Of a stretch of DNA of 64,000 nt, positions 54,791 through 64,000 are shown in pieces. This stretch comes from Cryptomeria japonica (taxonomy: Eukaryota; Streptophyta; Pinopsida; Cupressales; Cupressaceae). A program made the position numbers and the translations under genes. The notes below the pieces were generated by a model that saw only the letters and a program-made list of their open reading frames with translations, had not been told where the DNA came from and ran no database searches. The number at the start of each line of letters is the position of its first letter. Position 1 is the stretch's first letter. The stretch lies in contig NC_081412.1 of the NCBI RefSeq assembly GCF_030272615.1, forward strand, positions 473,724,157 through 473,788,156. The letters are read 5' to 3'.

Positions 54791-57527
54791 CACAATCAAA
54801 CTATTTAAAAACTATATCACTAATGGCTCAAAAATTACTCCATGTATTCCAAACGCCTTGGGAAGAACGGTAGTCTATGTTGGGATAAAAAAACCCCAAT
54901 TTATTATGCATAGTAATTATAAGCTAATCACTAGTTTAATATTAATTATTCTTGATCTCAACACATCAAGATAAGTACGTCTATTTTCTATTTATATTTA
55001 AACTAACAAGTTTAGTTTATCCACAATTTAAACTTATATTATTAGTGATAATTAATTATATTAATGTACATGCATTTGTATTAACTTAGATTAGCCCAAA
55101 TAATATTTTTTTCTCTCACAATTATGGTCCACTTATGGCTTAATTTGTACTATGTATACCCATGTCATTCTCCATTTACTTTTATAATCCTATTAACACA
55201 ATTTCCTAATAGTAATAATATATTAAAAAATAAAATATTATTGCATATGCTTTAGTTCATTGTAAAATTCAAAAGAATACTAGATTAGTTAAATATAAAT
55301 TCTTTACACCTATATGGGACACAAAAAAAAACCCATAAACATTTAAATAAAATATGTATGGGCTATAAAAATGCATATGAGATGCGACATGACTATGTTA
55401 ATGGTTGTATGCATCCCTTAGAAAATGCATGCTACTTAATAAATTCTTAAAATCTCTCTATCAGAATTGGAAAAAAGTTTAATATTTTTGTATTAAGATA
55501 CGTAGATTTTTTTGCATTCCTCAAACCCTATTACAAAGTAGGATGGTTATTAATTAGGTAACTAGATGAAACTAGGGAAGGAATAGAATAAATCCAAACC
55601 AAGTGGGTAGGAAAGGTGTAATAAGACAAAAATTAGACAACAGAACAAGACAAAATAATAGATCAAATGTTTCTTCAAAATCAGAGTTGGGGGCCAAACA
55701 TAGGCCCAAATGGGATAGTCTGCATATTAGTAAATAGTAAGGGATTAGCTTTTTTCTTACTACAAACAATAGTCTAAGAAGAATCATCTATTCCCATAAA
55801 ACATTTTGGATCAGGGGAGGAGGCACCTTTCAAGGAAATAGATGAACCTCCAAAATAAGTAGTTATATTTATTAAAAAGGAATTTTGCAATACAAAGATA
55901 GAGATTCAAGAACCACCAAAGGAATAGGGCAAAAATCTGAATTACTAGTCAAGGAAAAAAATGAAAAAAAGTTAAATTTTTCAACAAAGGGTTGGTCTAA
56001 CATTTAAGTTTCTCAAATTAACTTTTTATAAAAATGAAATTGATTTCAAACTTATTACTCATCAAGTTTACAAGTTTTAGATTGAACTTGTAAGAGATCA
56101 CCATAGAAACATCAATCTACTTCTAGGCTTTCTAAACATATTAATTTTACTTGATTTAAATAAATTAAGATATATAAAACCTTAATATTTCACAAATAGG
56201 TATATATAGAATGATGTTTTAATATTACCTAGATATACATGCATAGATTTTTCTTTGTCTATTTATCTAAATTAAAGAAACCTAGGATTTCTTTGCTCTG
56301 CACTCGATTCTATACATAGTATAGAATCTCATGTTTTTAGATACATTTGTGAATGTTATTTGACATGAATATTTAGTAATAATATTTATAAGTCACACTT
56401 CAACAAAATCCTAATATATATATTATAAAAAGTATGTGCCGCTATGTGTGTGTTTGTGTTTGTATGTGTATGTGTGTTATTGGCCTTATCAATCCTTCTA
56501 TTAATTGATTGTCAAAAATACTTAATATAAAAAATGTTGGTCTACATACTAGATGATATATTATATTTTATTAATAAAATATATAGCATATGTATGTGAC
56601 ATTTTTCCCAGTTTTATTAATAATAGGCATTTAAAAAATATTTAGTAGTTTCAAAATTATATCTAGAGTGTTGTAACTCTTGTTCTTTTACCATATTCAT
56701 AATTTTAGTGTGCATTTTGTATTATGTGATGATGTCCAATTTTTAGTGATTTTAGAAAAATAAGTTGTTACATTTTACTGATGTTATTTTCTCCATTTTC
56801 ATGCACATATTAGATATTTTGTTCTTTGCAATGAGGAAGATTCATATGGGTTTTAATGATATTGGTTTTTTGATGAGACCATATCAATTGGATTACAAGG
56901 GATATTGTGTGATATAAAATCTAATTTCTCATTAGTTATAGTATCACATTTAACAATATTCTTTAATGTGTAAAGTATATATAGGGATGAATTAATAATG
57001 AGGACACTGCCATATGTCAAAAAAGATATACACTTAGATATTTTAGTGAGATAATGAACACGATGTTGGTATTTTTATGTAATTTATTGATGTTATTTTT
57101 GTTTAAGAACATTGAGACAATGGCCAATGAATACAAATTTACATTTAACATCAACTTTGTCTATACTTTAACCTTTGAAAACCCTAGGTAGGTTCTCCTA
57201 ATCATTTCAAATAAAATTTCTGTATTATGAATAGAAAATAATTTGTAGTAGATGAATTCTCACATATATTTGAAAAGGTTTATAAAATGAAACATGAAAA
57301 CATCAATTATACTTGTGAACTTTTAAACATGATATGAGAAGGTAAAACAATTTATAGATAATTTACAATTATGTTGTTATTTTTAATTTTTAAATATTTT
57401 TTGGGTTTTAAGAAAAATATCTCAATCAGATCGGTACCCTTTTGGGCTATAGATTTTCAAAATCATGTAAACATTTCCATCTATAAATTTAATATCTTTT
57501 AATGATGAATTAAAAAAATTTAACACA
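54791..57527. other. AT-rich spacer with possible LINE 2 leader scrap
   Basis: No gene. 55,572-55,870 (-) has V-V-R-K-K-L-I-P-Y and G-L-C-L-A-P-N-S pieces that could be the end of a LINE ORF1, but support is weak. 56,440-56,478 is an interrupted TG-rich simple repeat. Confidence 0.4.
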
Positions 57528-58991
57528 TGTTATTGTGAGGATCCGGATATTACTGAGAGGGGGGGTGGTGAACTAGTAATAACAATAGACTGCAATCTTT
57601 CACTAATCTGCAAATACTTCTCAAAAATAATTTATAACCAGTACTGGTATCTACTCAATCAATCACTTAAAGAAGATTTACCAAACTACGCATTCATGTG
57701 TTTCATCAACATGTAAGAAATGAAATGATATCAAATCAATACATAAATAAATAAACCACCATATGAACACTGGGATTTTTCATGTGGAAACCCAAATGGG
57801 AGAAACCACTGTGGGAATTGGTACCCACAAAATTTGTACTCTTTCAGAATGCACCCGGTTAAGAGAAGACTCTATTAGGAGTCACCTGGTGAAAGGATTT
57901 TAACCTTAGCCCTGTTAGGAGTAACCTTGATAAAGGATTTAAACCCAATTTAATGAGCCACCGGGTGAAGGGATTTACAAGATCAGGCCTATTAGGACCT
58001 ACCTGGTTAAGGGATTTTAATACTGTTGCAACTGTTAGGGAACAATAGATGAATGATTCGATCAATGCACTCTCTGCTTGCTAGTACAAATTTGTTTTAG
58101 CTCCAATCTGCTTCACTCATGCAGACATCTCAATCTAGTTCGACACACTCTTCTTCTTTGACCACCGACACAAAAAGCCTTTTCAAACTAGACCTAAATA
58201 CACTTTTCAATTAGGTCGGTTACATAAACCTAATTTACAATGAGTATACATCATAGATCATATCAGATCATTACAAATAATTACATTTAATCATATAGAT
58301 CATTACAACAAATTTCAAGATAATTATAGCTATTGAATGATCATAACACATCATTGCACATTGATCTGGTAAGCTTTCAAACCTGTATTACATTCTACTA
58401 AGCACTTCACTATTTCCCAAGAAATTCAATCCTTGTACGTGCTCAAACAACATCTTATCACTTCACACGGATTCTGACACGTCACCACTAAGTTAAGAAC
58501 ATGAAAATATTCACCGCCAAACCATAAAACATCACCGGTTAAAGATCTTGTTACCGGTTCTCAAACCCTACACTGAATATGCAATAGTCAATTATAGACA
58601 TGACTTTTGTTTCTCCAAACATGATGAGGTTCCTGTCATAGATTCATTATAATGTCATAATCATACAATCCAAACTACAAAACCTAACTCAACACAAATC
58701 TCTACTGCAACCATCTCCTTCTCTGTTCCTGCTTATCAGTTGAGTGCTACTTAACAGTTTTGTTGTCCAACTCAATTCATTACCGGTTAGGCTAAACTGA
58801 TAGACTTAGATAGCTCATATGACATACCAAACATAAATAAAAATGGTTACTATCAATGACAACACAAATAACTAATCATAAAGCATCATATCACAATTAT
58901 ATCGTCACCAATAGTCCATCAATCTCATCATATCAACATCATCCTTTACCGGTACATCATCATCTCCATCAGTTATGCCAACACGCCAACA
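57528..58991 (-). repeat. Solo LTR, 1.46 kb
   Basis: On minus it starts TGTTGGCGTGTTGGCATAAC and ends with ..CCCCCCCTCTCAGTAATATC..ATAACA. It shares sub-motifs with the 24.8-kb and 31.8-kb LTRs: CATGTGGAAACCCAAATGGG, TTACCGGT, and several A(C)CTGGT..AGGGATTT repeats. Flanks ACACA (57,523-57,527) and ACATA (58,992-58,996) agree in four of five bases, suggesting a worn target duplication. No internal region is attached, hence a solo LTR. Confidence 0.78.
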
Positions 58992-59850
58992 ACATATAGT
59001 ATTGAAAATGGTAACATATTTCTACTTAATAATCCCTTTAACAACATTATTCTTTACATTTTAATGAAATATATTACTAAAGTCATTGAATAGAAATTAT
59101 CAATAGAAATCTTCATTAGAATAAATTTTCAAAGATGAACTCAATATTCCTTTACTATTTTATTTAATTCATTATTTTTAAGTAAAATACAAATTGCTAT
59201 GATAACATTTTTATTTATAAACCTTATACATCATATCCTGTAATTTGATATCGACTCAAATACCCACCCATTATTATAAGTACCATAATCCTTTACAATG
59301 AGGCTCATATCTATTTAAATAGATCAAGAGAGAAAATAAAATTGTGAGCCAAGTCACATATGTGACATCCTACATTTGACAATCAAAAATCTTGTTGAGA
59401 TAAAAAATATACAATTACTCAATATAAGATATTTCCCATTTATAACTTTTATCCAAAACATTGTACAATCCATTGGACAAAAAAATGAATCTGAATTTTC
59501 TAGTTGTGGAAAAATTCAATACTACTGCATAAAACAATTAAGCTCAATGTTCTAAATTATTGGTCACTAATACTATAACTAAAATAAGGATGATTCAAAG
59601 TGACCTAGCTTGGTAACTAATGAATGTAGATAATAAATAAATTATTTGATTATGTTGATATTTTTTCTTATAATTTTATTATTATTGTTATTTATATAGA
59701 AAAAAAGATGATCTAAACTAGCTAATAATTTTATTAAAGTCAAATGAAAATTGTGCTTTCTTCCAAAAAGAGTTGGTAGCACGTGTGAATTTTATCTTCC
59801 ATAAGGTGCTATTAGCTTGGTATTATCCATAACTATACACAACAAGTTAG
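58992..59850. other. AT-rich spacer, no gene seen
   Basis: No motif recognised. Confidence 0.5.
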
Positions 59851-60369
59851 CACCAAATAAAAATTGTAGTGAAAAATTAGAGAAATCAAATATACAAATA
59901 ACACTCAAAATTTTGGACAACTATCCTTGGAAAAACCCCAAGTTGGGGAAAACTAGTTTTCAAATTTGAGGTATAATATTAATATGTTTAGAAAACTACT
60001 ATTGATGAATTGTTACAATCATTTTCTTAATACCGAAAATACATAAAGTCTCCTCTCTGCCACTTGTTGAACTTCTAACAAACATTTGTCAAACCTCCCT
60101 CTATAACTTAGAAGCTAGAGAAGTTTCTCCTCCTTACCCTACTAAAAAAATCTCCTTTGTCTCACTAAAAAATTAACTAATTCCTATCAATATCTCCCTT
60201 TCAATGTGGCTCAAGGATCCCCTACATATAAATTCTCATTCAAAAACTGAAGGGCCACTGAGTGAAAGGGCTTGGAATCCCAACAGGTGTCAGTTAAAAT
60301 TCCTTTGTGTTCCTAGACCTCACAACACCTCTAAAGGATAGAACACTTGATGAGCTATCCAATTTAACA
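59851..60369 (-). repeat. 3' LTR (partial) of a minus-strand copia element
   Basis: The minus-strand start TGTTAAATTGGATAGCTCAT lies at 60,369, directly after a purine tract. The LTR-like text GTTTTCCCCAACTTGGGGTT (inverse, ~59,940) resembles the CCCAA..TGGG motif of the other LTRs. Its far end was not defined. Confidence 0.6.
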
Positions 60370-60383
60370 CTCCCTCTTAGTGA
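60370..60383 (-). other. Polypurine tract of the minus-strand copia element
   Basis: CACTAAGAGGGAG on minus, abutting TGTTAAATTGG. Confidence 0.7.
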
Positions 60384-61860
60384 GGAAAGTGTTCTCCACA
60401 ACACCCAACTTATCCCTAAAGTAAACAAATTTTCCTTTATTCAAGGCCTTTGTTATAATGTCTGCCACTTGTTGATATGTAGGCATGTACTGTAATCGAA
60501 ATAATCCATGTTGTACATAATCCCTGATGAAATGCTATTTGATGTTGGTATGTTTAGACCAATCATGAAATACTGGAATGTTAGATAGTTTGATGCAACT
60601 TTGGTTATCACAGTGAATAATGGTTGACTCCATCTTCTGACCAAATAGAGCCACTAATAGCTTTTGAAGCCATATGGCCTCACATGTAACCATGATTGTT
60701 GCCATGTTTTTCTTCTTCAAAGCTTAATGCAACTAACTTCTACTTCCTATTGAAGCAAGAGAAAACCCCTCATCCAATGCTAAAGAAACACCCTAAAGTG
60801 CCTTTTCGGTCTTTTGCATTACCAACCCAGTTTGCATTAGTGTAGCAAATCAACTTGACACTATCACTCTGAGTATATCTCAACCCATACTCAATTGTAC
60901 CTTGTAGATATTGCAACACATGTTTTTCTACTATCCAATGCACTAACTTAGGTTCCACCATGAACTGACTAAGAGTGCTAACTGCAGAAAAAATGTTTGA
61001 ACTTGTATTAACTAAATACATGAGAGATCCAATAAGTTGTCTATATAAGGTGTGGTCTACAACCTTCTCCTTTGATGCTTCAATATTCTTCCAATTGGTT
61101 ATCATAGGTGTAGACATGGGTCTACAGTCCATCATTTGAATTTTTTTAAGATCTCCAGTACATATCTCCTTTGATAAAGGAATATTTCCTCATTTGTTTG
61201 CCACACCTCAAGTCTTAGAAAATAGTGCATCAACCGCAAGTCTTTCATTTAAAACTTTTCTACTAATTTCCTCTTGCAATTACCTATGAGACCTGGTGAT
61301 CTAGTTAAAAATAGATTATCCACATACAAAATGAGAATGAGTGCTTTGCCTCCAACCATATTATAGTATAGATTCAAATCTACCTCACTCTTCACAAATC
61401 CAATCTTCTACAAGTAATTGTCAATCTGACTATACCAGGGTTTGGGAGCCTATTTTAGTTCGTATAGCTATCTCTTTAATATGTATAGATGATTTTCCCT
61501 CCCATATGTCTCAAAACCCTCTGGCTGTTAAATGTACACCACATCTTCAATGATTCCATTTAGGAACATTTTCTTGACATCCGTTTGATGAATTTGCCAT
61601 CCCATCTCTGCTACAAGTGAGATCACATCTTTCATGGATGTATACCTAGCTACCGGAGAAAATGTTTCCTCATAATCTATTCCCTCTTTCTGAGAGAGCC
61701 CCTTGGCCACAAATCTAGCTTTGAATTAGTCAATGCTTCTATCTAGAGCATGCTTGATCTTATAGATCCAACATGAACCAATCATTGTGTTGGTCTCTTT
61801 GTTATTATCCTTGATGTCGTCTCGTGGTGGTCGAGATTACTGGTTGGATTGTTGACTTCT
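60384..61860 (-). pseudogene. Ty1/copia reverse transcriptase-RNase H fragment
   Basis: From high to low: K-G-L-S-Q-K-E-G-I-D-Y-E-E-T-F-S-P-V-A-R (~61,710) and W-Q-I-H-Q-T-D-V-K (~61,590), the first RT motifs. Then Y-V-D-N (~61,313-61,325) instead of the catalytic YVDD; S-T-P-M (~61,110); R-Q-L-I-G-S-L-M-Y-L (~61,040); and D-R-K-G-T-L-G-C-F-F-S-I-G (~60,775). Last come the RNase H parts C-D-N-Q-S-C-I-K-L-S (~60,605) and A-D-I-I-T-K-A-L (~60,450). Gag, protease and integrase are absent: the fragment stops ~90 bp before the plus-strand LTR at 61,951. Several stops, plus the YVDN change, make it inactive. Confidence 0.85.
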
Positions 61861-61950
61861 TAATTTTTGTGCAGCTCTTTACATAGTGGCTACTTGCTCA
61901 TGAGGGTACTTGATAGTAACACTTGTCAATTTTTTTATTTTTTTTGTAAG

Positions 61951-63419
61951 TGTTGAATTATCCCTCTTGGCAAATGGTGTCCATGAGAGTTACTTGATTA
62001 AATGCATATCCTTTGACACGTGGGTAGCTTTTACTATGGGCATTTGATATTATTCGGATTTCAAATGTCATTGTTATTTATTTTGGGGCTTGTATATCAT
62101 GTTTTTAGATTTCTTTCGAAAGCATTTTTTCGAACCCTAGCCGCCATGTATTCTTTTTGTAGCCTCTATCAGATAATTGTTTCAAATGTTGCAATTGGTT
62201 TGGTTTATCACAACGTCATGAACTAGAAAGTGATAACGTATAGCAGAAATTGGTTATTGTCATCATTCATAGAAGGTGGACTTCAAGCAAAAGATACAAA
62301 CAGGTTTTTTAGTTTCCTTTTTGACTTTTTGTTGGCATAGTCAGGTATTTTTTCAAGCAAATACAAAAGATTCAGTTTAATGGAAAATGGAAAATAAAAG
62401 GGTTTTCTTTTAACAGTCGGTTGAAAAAGTAGTTTAATAATATCTCTTGAGTTGTGAGCATTTAATTTTTATGAAGAAAGTTATTTTTATTGGTTTTAAT
62501 ATTAAAATCAGATGCATATATATATTTTGAAAGGTATGAAAGTAGTGTGTGTGAAAAAGAAGAAAAGATCATTGATTCATTACTTAGATGCTCTGTCTTA
62601 AGTGTCTTGAGCATCGAATGTTGAAAATAGAGTAAGAAGTTTTCTTTTTAAAAGAAGTTATAAGGGAATGTTTTTGTCATTCTGCTATATTATGTTAAAT
62701 AAATTTTGGGTTGACAAAATATGTATTCAAATAAATTTTCATAGACTATTCCTATAAGTTGCTATTAATCATGATTTTGGAACTGCAAATATAATGTAGT
62801 TGTAGGGTCAGTGTTGAGAGCAATTTTTCATAGGTTCTTAAATTGTAAGATGTTGAGTCTAGACTCCATCAAAACACTTCACTGTTGAATTTGTTCTTAA
62901 ACTATTGTTGGTATTTTGAGGTGTTGATCAGAGACTCGACCATTGTGATAAGTTGGATTTTTGAGATGAAATAAAGTTGACAGGTTATGAGTGGTTTTTA
63001 TACACCATGAGGGTTTTCCACTCATGAAATTTGTGTGTTCTGAAATGTTTTGAAAATCTTGTCATCTTTCATATTTGTTCATTAGGTCAAGCTCTGATAT
63101 TTATGTCATTCATTATATGCAAATTTGTGTTTGTAAATCTGCAGTATCACATGCATGTGAAGTTGTTTTAGCTCATCTGATAGTTGTAGTAAAAGATGTG
63201 TCTCGTAGAAGCATATGAAGATTCTTTAGTCAATATATCCTAATCTTTCTTCTTAGATCTTGTAAGGGTTGAATATCTTTGATCAACAGTTCTTGTTTCT
63301 CTTTTAAAGCAAGTTGTATTGTGTTAAAAAGGTCTATCAAGTTTTTCAGAGGTTTTACTTGTTGAATTTTATTACACTCTTATTCACCCCCCCATCTAAG
63401 AGTGAAATCAATTCCAACA
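61951..63419 (+). repeat. 5' LTR, ~1.47 kb
   Basis: Begins TGTTGAATTATCCCTCTTGG and ends ATTCCAACA just before the primer site. CACCCCCCCATCTAAGAGTG near its end matches the LTR-family 3' signature. The start is a best guess based on the TGTTG terminus, since the second LTR is not in the window. Confidence 0.6.
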
Positions 63420-63421
63420 AG

Positions 63422-63433
63422 TGGTATCAGAGC
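63422..63433 (+). other. Primer binding site (tRNA-iMet)
   Basis: TGGTATCAGAGC, perfect canonical copia site, two bases after the LTR. Confidence 0.9.
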
Positions 63434-63493
63434 TTAGGGTCCTACATTTCTTAGTCTTCCTAGGATAGATCCTTGTCTTCGAAGTTTTTTGTT

Positions 63494-64000
63494 ATGTCTC
63501 AAGAGGGGTCATTTGTTACTAGAGCTCCATTGTATGATGGAACTGATTTTGTTTTCTAGAAAATCAAAATGTAAACTTATCTGATATCTATAGACCTAGA
63601 TGTCTGGAATAATGTTTGCAATAAATACACAGTTCCTATTACTATACCAACAAATCATGATGAGAAAAAACAATGTTTGCAGTAAATCAACTCACAAGGT
63701 TGTACAATTAAAACAAAATCTAGTAAAACAACTGCAACGGGACTAAGAACTCATGACAATATATACAGTCTCCTTGACTCATAAAATCATGAAATAAGTG
63801 AAGGTATGTTTCTTATGGGCCAAGTTGAAGATAACTGGTTATGGCATAAACATCTAGGCCACATAAAATTTGAAAATTTGGTTAAAATGAGTAAATATCA
63901 GAATGTAAGAGGTCTACCAATACTCAGTAAACTTGAAAATGTTGTTTGTTCTAGATGTGTCAAAGGAAAATAAACAAAGGTAAGCTTCAAGTCAAAAGAA
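63494..64000 (+). pseudogene. Copia gag start joined to the pre-integrase zinc domain
   Basis: ATG 63,494 gives M-S-Q-E-G-S-F-V-T-R-A-P-L-Y-D-G-T-D-F-V-F, then TAG where a Trp is usual, K-I-K-M, and T-Y-L-I-S-I-D-L-D-V-W-N-N-V. This is the UBN2/DUF4219-type gag opening. After stops and a short unrelated stretch, 63,826-64,000 reads W-L-W-H-K-H-L-G-H-I-K-F-E-N-L through V-V-C-S-R-C-V-K-G-K. That is the HHCC pre-integrase domain preceding integrase. Most of gag, its knuckle and the protease are missing between them. It continues beyond the window. Confidence 0.82.

Larger units (their letters stand above)
61951..64000 (+). mobile_element. 5' part of a Ty1/copia retrotransposon, cut by the window end
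   Basis: The proposed 5' LTR (61,951-63,419) is followed by a perfect tRNA-iMet primer site and a gag start at 63,494. Within ~330 bases the sequence jumps to the pre-integrase domain, so an internal deletion has removed most of gag and the protease. The 3' part lies beyond the window. Confidence 0.8.

Noticed and set aside
55572-55787. 71-codon hydrophobic minus frame
   Set aside because: Leu/Phe-rich from AT-rich DNA. It may be LINE 2 leader debris, but is not supportable as a gene.

Overview
This window looks like intergenic DNA from a very large plant nuclear genome, most likely a gymnosperm (conifer). I infer this from the density of old, nested and frameshifted retrotransposons, the AT-rich spacers, and the near absence of host genes. 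The species cannot be fixed from the sequence. No tRNA, rRNA, CRISPR array or bacterial-type operon was seen. Only one compact, intact, promoter-equipped host-like gene stands out: a 69-residue secreted, cysteine-rich, acidic peptide at 49,620-49,829 (+).

Layout. 1-7.3 kb: a LINE RNase H scrap, then a small LTR element (1,641-4,987) with a perfect 5-bp target duplication, a tRNA-iMet-type primer site and no recognisable pol. 7.6-8.5 kb: a terminal-inverted-repeat (TIR) repeat whose relatives recur at 43-49 kb. 10,494-18,462 (-): an apparently full-length LINE bounded by a 17-bp target duplication. It has ORF1 (zinc knuckle), ORF2 (endonuclease, RT, zf-RVT, RNase H) and an extra third ORF. 20.7-23.3 kb (+): a decayed MULE/SWIM-type transposase gene containing a small TIR element. 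24.8-26.7 kb: two adjacent minus-strand LTR remnants. 27.6-31.76 kb (-): a decayed multi-domain ORF set (globular domain, G-patch, coiled coil). 31,825-38,641 (+): a two-LTR retrotransposon with a zinc-knuckle gag and a large non-pol ORF. 39-40.2 kb: a tandem array with a 257-266 bp period. 40.5-40.8 kb: a Ty3/gypsy protease scrap.

42-49.1 kb is a mosaic of foldback and TIR repeats, direct duplications and a near-perfect 50-bp-stem hairpin. After the peptide gene, 50.9-54.8 kb (-) is a second, more decayed LINE. 57,528-58,991 (-) is a solo LTR. 59.9-61.86 kb (-) is a copia fragment with LTR, PPT and RT-RNase H. 61,951-64,000 (+) is the 5' part of another copia element that runs off the window.

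The most interesting pattern is that three structurally unrelated repeats carry a similar accessory reading frame: the LINE ORF3, ORF2 of the LTR element at 31.8 kb, and the 27.6-31.8 kb minus-strand unit. Each has an N-terminal helical globular domain, a Lys/Glu-rich or low-complexity linker and a coiled coil. Short motifs appear shared between them. This suggests an accessory module that has moved between retroelement classes; the homology is my inference and needs a profile search.
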